Part shown: positions 7,609-17,174 of the stretch, piece by piece | Numbering within the stretch: position 1 is the stretch's first letter | How the letters are laid out: each line of letters begins with the position of its first letter | Source of the DNA: Glomus cerebriforme | Lineage: Eukaryota > Glomeromycota > Glomeromycetes > Glomerales > Glomeraceae | Length of the DNA stretch: 17,174 bases | Direction of reading: 5' to 3' | NCBI GenBank assembly: GCA_003550305.1 | Contig: QKYT01000597.1 | Span: forward strand, 56,766 to 73,939 | The notes under the pieces: generated by a model | What the model was told of the DNA's origin: nothing | The model's database searches: none | The model's input: the letters and a program-made list of their open reading frames with translations, nothing else | Made by a program: the position numbers and the translations under genes

Positions 7609-8801
7609 TCATATAAATTTTTTAGCTGCATAAAACCTATGAGACTTACAATAGGTTTTAAAAATTTCAACATCTTTTTCAAATTGATTCAAATATTCAT
7701 CAAATTGTTGTTCTGAAATTTTTAATATTTTACATTGAGGAATCCGAGATGTAGCAAAGAATCTAGAGCAAATATATAAAAGTTTTTCACCTAAAAAAAA
7801 TATATATATATAAATATTTAACAAAAAATTGGGATTAAGCTTTTAAAGTAATTTTCGTATTTAAGACTTACCATGTTTTGCCCATTTACCAATAGGAGCC
7901 TCATATATTTTGTGATAAATAGATGTTAAATCTTCAGTACTATGTAATATATCATAAATACGATTCACAATAAATGGATCGATTCCTCTTTGTCTCATTA
8001 TATTATGTGCTAAAGTCATTCAAAAAATTAAATAAATAAAAGGTCAATTTAAAATAGATTCAATAAATCAAATCAAATCAAATCAATCATCATTCTATAG
8101 TTTTTGTATATATACCAGCACTAATAAGTAATCTAGTAGTAGGAGAGACATTATACCATTCAATATCGGCTTCAGCTAGTTCGAGATAACCTCCAGGTTT
8201 TAATATCCTAATTAACTCAGGAATTACCGAATAACTCCATTCTTGTTCGGTAAAAAATAATATCATATGTCTCATATGAATAAAATCAAAAGTATTTTCG
8301 GCGAATGGTAATTTATATTTAATATCCGCTTGTATAATTTCGACATTTGAAGGAAGCCGTTTATGAATTAATGGTTGAATATCAACACCAAAAAATTTTG
8401 ATAATGGATATTCTAACGCAACATCATTTAACCATGTAGCACTTCCACATCTGAAATTTTATTCTTTTTTTTTTAATGGAAAATGTAAAAAAAAAAAAAT
8501 AATATTTTTTTTTTTAATATAAATTTAATTTTACTTACCCCATATCCAAGACCTTAACACCACCAATTTTTAACCATTCATTAATTGGAGCTATAAAATG
8601 GTCACCCCAAGTATCTTTTGATAAATTATGATGTAATTGCCATAACTCCATTTGTTCAAGTTGTGATCTTTTAAATGGATAAATTTGATCTGAATCATCT
8701 TGATTAGGAAATGGTTCTTTTTGAGATAAACTAGAATCAGATAAATTAGATAAACTGGGAGATGATGAACGAGATGATTTTTTTGAAGAAATAATTCCCA
8801 T
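7609..8801 (-). CDS. SAM-dependent class I methyltransferase (LaeA-like)
   Basis: Transfers a methyl group from S-adenosylmethionine; the acceptor is unknown. Four exons, 8539-8801, 8116-8450, 7872-8009 and 7609-7790, are joined across GT-AG introns of 88, 106 and 81 nt into 305 aa. Motif I is LDMGCGSATW (85-94), split by intron 1 within Gly88. The acidic loop is GVDIQP (109-114), with LPFAENTFDFIHMR (135-148) and RILKPGGYLELAEADIEW (169-186) after it. These are the core motifs of the LaeA/UMTA-like fungal methyltransferase family. The N-terminus MGIISSKKSSRSSS fits N-myristoylation on Gly2 followed by basic and Ser-rich residues. Intron 2 contains an AATCA pentanucleotide run (8066-8086). 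An out-of-frame ATG 10 nt upstream opens a 21-codon overlapping frame. The product may act at a membrane or on a regulator; that part is inference. Confidence 0.92.
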
Positions 8802-8841
8802 AATTAATCATTAGATTTTTTTTTTTCCTTTTTTTTTTTTT

Positions 8842-8889
8842 AAAAAAAAAAANAAAAANAAAAANAAAANAAAANAAAANANAAAAAAA
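8842..8889. repeat. Poly(A) tract with ambiguous bases
   Basis: A nearly uninterrupted A-run with n at 8853, 8859, 8865, 8870, 8875, 8880 and 8882, directly after a T-run. This looks like an unresolved homopolymer in the assembly, so its true length is uncertain. Confidence 0.85.
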
Positions 8890-10727
8890 TGGAAATTTTA
8901 AAAGTAGGATTTAAAGAATGACTGATTAATTTAATTAATTTAATTTATTTCTTTATTTGTTGCGAAAGACTAATAACCTTTTTATTGGTTTAATTGCAAA
9001 TATGTCTCTCATTTTAATAAAATTTTCGATTTCATGCTACTAAAATAGAAAAAAATCAAATATTTGATCACCTTTTGTATTAGATTATGTAAGAAAATTT
9101 CAAACTTAGATCTTATGTTACAAACATACGGAACTTTAATGAAGATATGGTTCGTTCCTATTTGCGGGAATTTCCGTTACGTGAAATTTCATTGGAATTT
9201 AGTTTGTAGCATTTTTTAATGATTATGCGCTTCGTTATTTTGAATAAATTAAAACTTAAATTTGTTTCTGAATTAAAATTATTTCCTTATTATGATGAAT
9301 TTCCGTTTGTTTTATAATAATTTGTGACACGAGAAAAAGTTCTTGGCGTGATTTTCTTATTGGTGTAACTTTTCCCTATCCTTAATGCGTTCATCAATAA
9401 ATTATTTTTATTGGTATTTTGTAATGAAGTAATTAACATGGGATATTTCTTGTATGGGTCGTAAATACCTGCATTTAAAAATAAACAATACTGACGTATT
9501 ATTATTATGATGTCTTTATTGTTAATATTGTTAATTAATTTGAAAATAATTTTTTTTTTAATAATATGTTACAAAACTTAAATTCATAAACTTTATTTAA
9601 TAAAAGATAACAAATTCGGATATTCCGTAGGATCATGTGTTATTTATTTGTGTTTCTTATGTAAATCTAATTTATAATTCAAAGACCAAAATGAAATGTT
9701 TATTATTATTATTTATGTCGTATATTTATTTTTTATATTCTGAAAGACAAATCTTTATTGCAGTTTTGTTTAATCTATTTTTTATTATTACTTTTTTTGT
9801 TTTTCCGTCGAAGGTTCGTACGTATAATGATAGATATAATATTATAGGTTAAAATCCTAGATATTTATTAGAAAAAATATTTGACTTAAATTATAATCAT
9901 AAATTTGTTTACAAAAAAGTTACAGTACTCGAAAAGATTTCTTAATAATTAATTAATATATCATCTAAATTTAAAAGGAATTTTTCATGTATTTTATGCA
10001 GTAATTCCTATGTAAAAAAAAACAATAATTTAATTGAGAATTATATTAAAGTTTAATTTTATTTGATCATTAAAAGATGCACAAAATATTATTTATTTTC
10101 GATACTTAATTCACAAATATAAATTTGGATAAAACTGGACAAATTGCGTGAATTACGCGTTAAAGAATTCTTTTTTTAAAAAAACAATTATTAATTATCA
10201 TTATCAATTATAGTTTTATAGTTAGGATTAAAGTTATCTGCAGATTTGCATCATATTCACCATTATCCGATAATTGTATAATTGTTGAAATTATTCACAA
10301 TAATGAAGATACATACTCATCGATGTAAATAAAAATATCAAAGTCACTCAATGAAAGCAAATGTTTATTTGTAGCCATATTTAGAATATACCCAGACAGC
10401 AATTAAGATGGCACAGTACGGTGTTACAATGACTATATTTAGGAATTTTCTTTTTTAACCAATGATTTAAAAGAGTATTTAGTTAATTAGTTGCATTATC
10501 TGCATAATCTTGGTAACACTCACTCAACCTTACTCGTGTTTAGCGTTACACCTTTCATTTAACATACGCCGATTGGTTCCCGTGAACATGAACTTTAAAC
10601 ATAGGGTGTTTCCTTTTTTTTTTTAATACACAATCATTTTATTTTATTCTCTGAGTAATTGATTTTTTTTTCTTTCTTTGTTTTTTTTAAAAATCTTTAT
10701 TAAAAAAAAAATACTCATAAATAAAAA

Positions 10728-10762
10728 TATTTATTTATTTATTTATTGATTGATTGATTGAT
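10728..10762. repeat. Compound tetranucleotide microsatellite before the F-box start
   Basis: Four to five TTTA units run straight into four TTGA units and end 5 nt before the F-box ATG. It therefore occupies the 5' leader or core promoter, where a change in repeat number could alter expression. Confidence 0.75.
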
Positions 10763-10767
10763 AAATA

Positions 10768-12288
10768 ATGAGAGAAATAATTGGAGTACGATTACCAGCA
10801 GATTGTCTTCGAGAAATTTTTGAAAATCTTGCGGATGACAAAAAATCATTACGAACCTTTTTATTGGTTAATAGATTATGGTGTGAAACAGTTGTACCTA
10901 TCTTATGGAGAGATCCGTTTAAATTTAAACGATCATATAGTTTTGATTCTGAATTTTGGATGACAATCACTAGAACTTTATTATCATGTTTACCAGAAGA
11001 ATCTATTATATTATTTAGACATAATGGAATTAATCCTTCAATTCTTTCATTAAAAGAAAATTCAGATTATGAACGTAAAACTACATTATTTGATTATGTT
11101 GGATATTGTCAAAATATATCATGTCAAGATATTTATGAAATGATTCCTCAAATACTTGGACAAGAAATTTCAAATGATTTATCATGGTATTATAATAGTA
11201 GTTTAATAGAAAATGAATTATGGAAATTATTTATGAGTAAATGTTCAACATTAAAATATATAGAATTACCAAATATACCAATTGATTATTATAATAGTTT
11301 AAATAATAAAGGTTTATGTTTAACTCATTTAGTCGAATTAGAATGTTCAACATCAAAATCTTCACAATTATTTTTAGATTTAGCTCAAATTTGTGTTGAT
11401 ATTAAAAAAATTATTATTAATTTATGTGATGATGATAATGAAGGATTGGTTACATTAATTTCTATGCAAAAATGTTTAAAAGAAATTGTATTGGTTTCAC
11501 CAGAAGGAAATCAATGTCCTTTAATTGGAGAAGCTATTGGAACACAATATCCTTCATTAACTTCTATTAGATTAGAAGAAAATATTTGTATTCCTACAAC
11601 TATTCTTACTAAATTAATCAATTTGAAACATATTCAAATTGATTTAGAAGAAGAAACTAATTCAAAATTGGAAGTATTGGATAATTGTTCTTTTCCTTTA
11701 TTGGAAAGTTTAGAAATAAGAAATGTTAATGGAAAATATTTAGATATTTATACAAAATTAATTAAAAGTACAAATGGTTATCTTAAATGTATAGAAATTG
11801 ATACTTTACCTTTACCTTCTTTAAATCATATTAAACCATATTGGCAAGCTTTAATTAAACATTGTCCTCAATTAGAATTTGTTACAGTTTGGTATAAGGA
11901 TGATTCATTAAATGATTTAAAAAACTTATTAACAACTTGTGGTAATAAAATTAGAGGAATCTTTTTTGAAGCTGTATTAGGTCAATTTAGTTGGCGTCAT
12001 TTAGATTTAAAATATGTTTTTAATTTATTGGTAGAATTAATTGGTGGTAATGGTATCATTGAAGAATTACATTTTAGAGGTACTTGGACATTTAATTCAA
12101 AAGATTTAAGAAATTTTTTAAATGATTGGGAAAAAAAGAATTTAATTAAAAGACGTAATGATAAAGGTCAAAAAAGTATTAAAAATCCTTTATATATTAG
12201 TCTTAAAGTTGATATTTTAAATAAAGAAATGATTAATATTTTGGAAGAATTTGTAGATAATGGTGTACTTAAAGGATGGTCTAGATAA
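10768..12288 (+). CDS. F-box protein with degenerate leucine-rich repeats
   Basis: Probable substrate adaptor of an SCF ubiquitin ligase; the F-box would bind Skp1 and the C-terminal part would select the target. The intronless frame encodes 506 aa. The F-box spans about residues 8-50: RLPADCLREIFENLAD at its start, then LLVNRLWCETVVPILWRDP. Those residues (LP, the I-F pair, the two Trp) fit the F-box consensus and the ILWRDP ending common in fungal members. From about residue 155 on, irregular 25-30 residue repeats of the form L-x-x-I-x-L alternate with helices (LKYIELPNI, LTSIRLEENI, LKHIQIDLEEE, LESLEIRNV, IEELHFRGTW), typical of a divergent LRR fold. The target is unknown. Large families of such proteins are common in arbuscular mycorrhizal fungi. 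The ATG is the first in frame, after the microsatellite. Confidence 0.9.
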   Translation: MREIIGVRLPADCLREIFENLADDKKSLRTFLLVNRLWCETVVPILWRDPFKFKRSYSFDSEFWMTITRTLLSCLPEESIILFRHNGINPSILSLKENSDYERKTTLFDYVGYCQNISCQDIYEMIPQILGQEISNDLSWYYNSSLIENELWKLFMSKCSTLKYIELPNIPIDYYNSLNNKGLCLTHLVELECSTSKSSQLFLDLAQICVDIKKIIINLCDDDNEGLVTLISMQKCLKEIVLVSPEGNQCPLIGEAIGTQYPSLTSIRLEENICIPTTILTKLINLKHIQIDLEEETNSKLEVLDNCSFPLLESLEIRNVNGKYLDIYTKLIKSTNGYLKCIEIDTLPLPSLNHIKPYWQALIKHCPQLEFVTVWYKDDSLNDLKNLLTTCGNKIRGIFFEAVLGQFSWRHLDLKYVFNLLVELIGGNGIIEELHFRGTWTFNSKDLRNFLNDWEKKNLIKRRNDKGQKSIKNPLYISLKVDILNKEMINILEEFVDNGVLKGWSR

Positions 12289-12816
12289 AGAAATATATGT
12301 AGATTGTAAAGTAGAGGTTTAGGGAGGGATATTGGGATATTAGACGAAGGTGAAAGAATGTGAGAGTGAGAGGGTGAGAGGTTATGTATATGAATGGATG
12401 ATTACGAAAGATATCGTAACCTTTTTTTTTTTAGATTTTTTTTTTTCTTATTATAGTTAGTTATTGAAGAGGTCATTAATATTTAAACGTTTATATATTT
12501 TATATTTTTATACAAATTTCTTTTTAAATTGTCTATTATTATTTCTTCGATGAGTACTGTCATATATATATGTATATGAATTATTGGTATTAATTAAATT
12601 CGAAATATTTTCCATATGGGATATTTTACGCGTCTTTTTTTTCGTTTTTTTTTCTTTTAAAAAAAAAAAATTTCATTGTATGACAAAATATTATCGGTGC
12701 TAATCGATCCAATCAAAATTTCAAAGGATATAAAGAAAATAATTTATTCATAAAAAAAAAAAAAAAAGAAATATAAAAAAAAATAGACCTTTTTTTAAAG
12801 CTAATAATAAATATAG
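12289..12816. other. Convergent intergenic region
   Basis: About 530 bp between the 3' ends of the F-box and exonuclease genes, presumably holding both polyadenylation regions. A purine-rich imperfect repeat of GTGAGAG units (12359-12381) and several T-run and A-run tracts are visible. No gene is seen. Confidence 0.5.
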
Positions 12817-14873
12817 TTATATATTGTTTATAGCATGATAATTATAATGTTGATAAGAGGATCGTGTAAATGAATTATAATTATTACATGATTCTGGACA
12901 ACGATATGAATAATATTTTGAAGTATTGGGATCTCTATTATATTCATCATAATCAATTTTATCATCATTATCATTGATTATATTATCATTACTTAAATTT
13001 TGATTATACTTTTTATCCTTTTTGGCATTTTTTAAATTCTTTCTATTATATGGACAATCTCTAATAACATGAGAAAATGAATCACAAATTTTACATCCTT
13101 TTGGTTTGGGAAATCCATTCGTTTTCAAATATTCTTCCCATTCAGCTTGTCGATGCCTATAAAGTATCATAGAAGCTCTCGCATCTTCAATAGAATCATG
13201 TTCACCTTCTTGAATATTGATTCTTAAAACATCTTTAGCTAATTTCTTTAAAGATGGCGTAACCCCTTTTTCAGTTTCTGCACCAAGTATCATATTATAT
13301 TGTGATGTATCTCGAATCAAATGTTCTGGATGTCTAGTTCTAAGTGCCTAACATTTAAATTAAATATGATTGTAAGTTTAAATAAGTAAATAAGAATTGA
13401 CGTAAAAAAAAATGTATAATAAAAAATTTTTATTTACTTACTTTGAAATCAAAATAAATAGATTGTCCAACTACAATATGATCTTTCATAATACTTTCAA
13501 CTTCTTTCTGTACTTTTTTAAATTCATTTGCTAAAGATATAGATATTTTTTAAGTAAAAAAATAAATCAATACGGGATAATAGAGTATAATAAATAATTA
13601 CCATTTGCTAATAATTCTGGTGTAATTCCACTAAATTTAGTTCTATAGTCGGTAATTTCTCTCGTAGGTTTAACAAATTTATCAAGTAATACTTCTCCAT
13701 AATAATTCACTATACTAACTCTCGCTAACGAAGAATATTTTCCTTTTTCACCAATACCAACCATTTCACAATCAATTGCAATACAAAAATTATTCTCATG
13801 TGTTCGTAAAGAACTAGAAAGGTATTAAAGAAGGATAAAATTAGGTTTGAAATTCTTAACAATGGTAGATTTTTTAAAAATTATACCTTATTGAAGTTGA
13901 GTTCAAGTGATCAAACCATGATTCTGTTGTTGGAAAAAACATTGGTACATAACTAGTTTCTATTTTCATCAATTCTGGAATCCTATAAATCACTTCCTTT
14001 GGTTCTTGTTTTTTAGGTCGATTCGGATTATAAAGACGTTGTGGTTTATTATGTGTTCGTTCTCTAGGAACGAAATTAGGTTGCTCTATTTCTATTTGTT
14101 TTCGATTTTGAGGATTAATAATAGGAAGAGGTTGAGCCTTCTCTCTTTTTAATTGTATCGGTTCTTTGGAGAAATAAAACACAGGATGTTGTGGTCTTTT
14201 CATATGCGGATATACTGGATGAGGATAAAATATAGGAGTTTGAAAATTTGGACCATTCATTTGCGGATGTCCTATAGGAGGATAAAGTTGAATATTCTGT
14301 TGTGCTTTTTCTTTAGAAGGTCGAAATGGAGGAAGCATTACAGTTTCCCCATTTTTTTTTATCGTAGCTACATTAACGTCATGATTATTCTGAATATTTG
14401 GAATATTTGGAATATTTTGATTACTCCGATTATTCTGGTTATTTGAATTATTAGGATTGTTCGGAGTTATAGAGGCTTCAGAAGCAGTTTCCACAGCAGC
14501 AAAAGATGATACTTTAATAGAAAAATTATCATCCAATCTAATATAAAAAATTTATATATATATTAATAAAATAAATTTTATATTTTATATATATATATGT
14601 TTTTTTTAATACTTACGATGTTGATGATGATGACTTCTTTTCTCGATATTTATTTTTCTTCTTTTCTTTTTTCTTTAAATTACCTGTTTCATTTTCATTT
14701 TGATTTTTCTAAATTAAAGAAAAATAATTATTAATTAATATTTTTAACAATTTAATTCTTTCTTTATTATTTAAATAAAAATTTACCTGAGGTAATTGTT
14801 CAAAATTATCTAAAGATAATAAATTTAAATTCAAATCTTGACTATCTAAATCTATTTTCCTATTTTCATGCAT
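12817..14873 (-). CDS. Rex4-like DEDDh 3'-5' exonuclease with zinc knuckle
   Basis: Probable RNA 3'-5' exonuclease in the nucleus or nucleolus, by relation to Rex4/REXO4 and ISG20. Six exons, 14787-14873, 14617-14708, 13887-14537, 13602-13813, 13442-13530 and 12817-13347, are joined across GT-AG introns of 71-94 nt into 553 aa. The N-terminus is Asp- and Leu-rich, then holds a basic stretch (41-54, [14 protein letters not shown]) like a nuclear signal, then Asn-rich and Pro-rich disordered sequence to about 280. The exonuclease domain has all catalytic residues: Exo I AIDCEMVG (Asp291, Glu293), Exo II IYFDFKAL (Asp375) and Exo [13 protein letters not shown] (His427, Asp432). [11 protein letters not shown] (331-341) is typical of Rex4. 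A CX2CX4HX4C zinc knuckle follows (Cys462, Cys465, His470, Cys475), then an Asn/Tyr-rich tail. The first ATG in frame is at 14873; another ATG 4 nt downstream stops at once. Confidence 0.92.
14391..14417 (-). repeat. 9-bp minisatellite in the exonuclease gene
   Basis: Three tandem units of (T/G)GAATATTT within exon 3 encode the IPN repeats (residues 102-108) inside the Asn-rich disordered linker. The unit length is a multiple of three, so copy changes keep the frame. Confidence 0.7.
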
Positions 14874-16107
14874 TGTTTCTTTTCTCTTTCTTTTTCTTTC
14901 AAATAATAAATATTTTTTTTACGTGTATGTTTTTTTCAAATTTTAATCGGATTTGGAGATTTTAAAGACTTTTTTTTTTTAAAAAAAAGGTAAATTAATA
15001 ATATTTATATTAATTATTTATAATTGAATATGCAATAAATTTTTTTTTTTTTTTTAAGAAAAAGAAAAATAGAATTGTTTCATCATTATACCTAAATATA
15101 AATTAAACAAGTAGGGTATTCAAAAATAAATATAAACTACTTTTCATTTAAAAATAATTTAACCAATTTAGAAAAGCTGAAACATAATCGACTTGAAACT
15201 TTTTTTTTTAAAAAAAGAGTTTTAGAAATTTGAATCAAACTTTATTTGTTATAATTATTTTTTTACTGTAAAAGGGAGATTTTTTGACCCTTTAAATACG
15301 TTTTTGCATGTACACGCGTATCACCTCCAAATAAAGAAACTGAAGTTATGCAACAAGAACTTTCATTTTATACTAATTGTGAATTAAAAAGGAAATGTTA
15401 TTAAATATGAAAATAATATAAAACTTTTTTTTTTAAAAAAAACAATAAAATAAAATAAACTTCAAATTTCATATAATTTACCTATTGTTTTCATTTTCTA
15501 AACATGAAAGAATAAAAAAATTTAGGGAGAGATCCACTGTTGATCCAATGATGTCATTATTTATTTCTATACTTGAATTCATTATCTTTCTCTTATCTGT
15601 TTATACTGTATATTTCAATAATTTATTACCAAAAATTGCGATTTAATTATGATTGGATAATTTATATTAACAACTGATATTTATATCTTTCTAGAACAGC
15701 AAATGAAATAGATCATCATCAGTCTTGAATTATTGGCCAATTTTTAGGCAGAATTAGTCACCTGAGAACAAATAAGCAAATAGAACCCAACCTCCTAAAT
15801 TACATTTTTTGATCACTGAGGTGCATCTGACACAGCTGTTACTAATAATTCTAATCTCTTCGTATGGGTATCATATAAAATTATATAAGATTTTATTCTT
15901 TATAAAAAATGTAAATCTTTGATGTATCCGAGTATCCGAAATATTGCCAAGATGTGAATGAATTTTTTTTTGGAAGAAAGTAATCTGTCACATGAAAGAG
16001 ATAATTACTTAGAATATTATTGTAGAATTTGGACCGAAATTAGTAAGAAGAACTAATTTTATGTTGATCACAAAATGCTAAAAAAGTTTGCCAAGATAAA
16101 AAGATTT

Positions 16108-16224
16108 CGTGATCCCGTGATTTTGCCCGTGATCGCAAAAACTTTTTGCCGAAATATGAAAGTTTGTAATCAGATATATTATTAATCCGGTTCGGATTTA
16201 TTATATCCGATTGATTCGGATTTT
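16108..16224. repeat. Cluster of CGTGAT and TTCGGATTT repeats
   Basis: Three CGTGAT units lie in 26 bp (16108-16133), two of them as CCCGTGAT. They are followed by TTCGGATTT at 16191 and 16215, with ATCCGA inverted between them. The base composition stands out from the surrounding A+T-rich DNA. Possibly a degraded repeat element. Confidence 0.4.
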
Positions 16225-16734
16225 AGTTCGAATTGGGAACCCGAGTTTAATTGTTTAATTCCGAAGGTCGGTGTTTAACATCATCTGATACCTCAAGTAA
16301 GTTATACAAATTATTTTTACGTGATTTAACCGGATTTTTTAAATTTAATTTGCTTATGACTGCATATGATTGTTAAACTTTCTACTTTAGTTATAGCATG
16401 AGAATCTGGAACTGCACTTTCACGTCCTTCGGATAAATTATTCATTTAGATCCGAAATTATAAAGGTTTAAAGATATCACAAAATTTATTTAAAAGCTTT
16501 TTTTCTGACAAAAAAGTGTAAATGAAGACGGAGTTTTTTTCAAAGTATAAATGAAATCGGCTTTATTTTACTCCCTTACTTTCATTCACCTTTTATAATC
16601 AAATTTCTATAAATCGATTTAATGCATCCCTTTATTTAATGATGATCCTTGATTTGTTTATTTTAACAATAAAAAAGCTATGTCGGTAAAATTATTCTAA
16701 AACCTCCGTATCTCCGTTTATCCAAATATAGACC

Positions 16735-16802
16735 AGACCGGAAAGTGGATGAATAATTATCTAAATCTAGACCATAAGAACAGATAGGGGACTAGACCGG
16801 AA
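16735..16802 (+). promoter_or_regulatory. Direct repeat AGACCGGAA upstream of GST copy 4
   Basis: AGACCGGAA occurs at 16735-16743 and 16794-16802, with GAATAATTAT between the copies. CCGGA next to AATAATTAT recalls the distal block upstream of GST copies 1-3, but the arrangement differs, so shared function is only a suggestion. Confidence 0.3.
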
Positions 16803-16873
16803 GAGGATACTGCGTAAAGTAATTAATGTTGTGAAATATAATTAAAAAATCAGTTCAAAGAAAATATCAAATA

Positions 16874-16890
16874 ATATAAATACGACATCG
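16874..16890 (+). promoter_or_regulatory. TATA-like box of GST copy 4
   Basis: ATATAAATACGACATCG, 73-89 nt upstream of the ATG. It shares TATAAATACGA with copies 2 and 3. Confidence 0.6.
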
Positions 16891-16962
16891 AAATTTTTTC
16901 CTTTTCATAAAAAAAAAAAAAAATTTAATAATATATATAATTTTTTTTTTTATCTCGTAAAA

Positions 16963-17114
16963 ATGACTATTCAACTCATCGGATTTGCTGGTTCTACTTA
17001 CACTATGGTAGTACTTGGCGTTCTTGAAGAATTAGGATTACCTACTGACATCAGTCCACCGGCTAACTTCTCTGACATCAAAACTCCAGAATATTTGGCT
17101 GAAAAACATCCTTT
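16963..17114 (+). CDS. Phi-like glutathione S-transferase, copy 4 (5' exon, cut by window end)
   Basis: First exon of a fourth GST, on the opposite strand to the array. The 152-nt exon ends at a GTAAGT donor (17115) in the same phase and at the same residue (HPF) as the other three copies. It encodes the N-terminal thioredoxin-like part: MTIQLIGFAGSTYT with Ser11 at the catalytic position, then SDIKTPEYLAEKHP. About 35 of 51 residues match copy 1, so it is clearly a paralogue but more diverged than copies 1 and 2 are from each other. The start context CGTAAAAATGACTATTCAA is the same as in copies 1-3. Exon 2 and the rest of the enzyme lie beyond the window, so integrity cannot be judged. Confidence 0.92.
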
Positions 17115-17174
17115 GTAAGTCATTTTTCCCCCCTTCCTTTAAAATAGCTGCATCACACAGTTTCTGATTTGGTT

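Larger units (their letters stand above)
8802..10767. other. Gene-poor A+T-rich intergenic region
   Basis: About 2 kb between the divergent methyltransferase and F-box genes. It starts with a T-run and A-run (8827-8889) holding seven ambiguous bases. The open frame at 9637-9852 is mostly Phe, Leu, Ile and Tyr, as expected from A+T-rich DNA, and is not called. A reverse CCAAT box (ATTGG near 10572) lies about 195 nt before the F-box start codon. No RNA gene or intact mobile element is seen. Confidence 0.5.
14874..16962. other. Gene-poor intergenic region with short repeats
   Basis: About 2.1 kb between the divergent exonuclease and fourth GST genes. No open frame of interest, tRNA-like fold or intact transposon is seen. 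T-run/A-run tracts recur near 14969, 15200 and 15425. The part from about 16100 to 16270 is richer in CG-containing short repeats and may be an old mobile-element fragment. The last 250 bp hold the promoter of GST copy 4. Confidence 0.5.

Noticed and set aside
9087..9208. Short plus-strand frame with sensible residues ending in EISLEFSL
   Set aside because: Under 45 codons, no start or splice sites, and within chance expectation.
9637..9852. 71-aa hydrophobic frame, a possible small membrane protein
   Set aside because: Phe/Leu/Ile/Tyr content is what A+T-rich DNA gives by chance; no flanking promoter or conservation evidence.
10743..10970. Minus-strand frame over the start of the F-box gene
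   Set aside because: Antisense shadow; it includes the microsatellite as part of its peptide.
14153..14446. 97-aa plus-strand frame
   Set aside because: Antisense shadow of exon 3 of the exonuclease gene.
15240..15360. Possible tRNA or RNA gene near a more G+C-rich stretch
   Set aside because: No cloverleaf, T-loop or internal promoter boxes could be found.
16108..16224. CRISPR-like repeat array
   Set aside because: Repeat spacing is irregular, units are only 6-9 bp and the genome is eukaryotic.

Overview
The window looks like nuclear DNA of a very A+T-rich fungus, most likely an arbuscular mycorrhizal fungus (Glomeromycotina, Rhizophagus-like). The reasons are short GT-AG introns of about 70-106 nt, long poly(dA:dT) tracts, and a gene mix of lineage-expanded GSTs, an F-box protein and a LaeA-type methyltransferase. 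The organism is inferred from style and gene content; no database was consulted.

Layout. (1) 1-6525, minus strand: the orphan last exon of an unidentified gene (122-300), then three tandem two-exon phi-like glutathione S-transferase genes (384-1116, 2440-3170, 5293-6046). All three share the same intron position, promoter blocks and, for the second and third, 3' flanks. (2) 6526-7077, minus: a secreted or surface-anchored low-complexity protein. Decayed copies of it lie between the GST genes, so the duplicated unit was probably GST plus secreted-protein gene. (3) 7609-8801, minus: a four-exon SAM-dependent methyltransferase of 305 aa. (4) 8802-10767: gene-poor A+T-rich DNA with an ambiguous homopolymer. 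(5) 10768-12288, plus: an intronless F-box/leucine-rich protein of 506 aa. (6) 12817-14873, minus: a six-exon, 553-aa DEDDh exonuclease related to Rex4, with a C-terminal CCHC zinc knuckle. (7) 14874-16962: gene-poor DNA with short repeats. (8) 16963-17114, plus: first exon of a fourth GST, cut by the window end.

The GST products should act in glutathione-dependent detoxification or stress defence. The other genes have no visible operon-like or pathway link to them. The most informative signals are the reconstructed exon structures (several start codons and first exons are not in any long open frame), the shared GST promoter architecture, the mosaic relationship among GST copies, and the relics of the secreted-protein gene.
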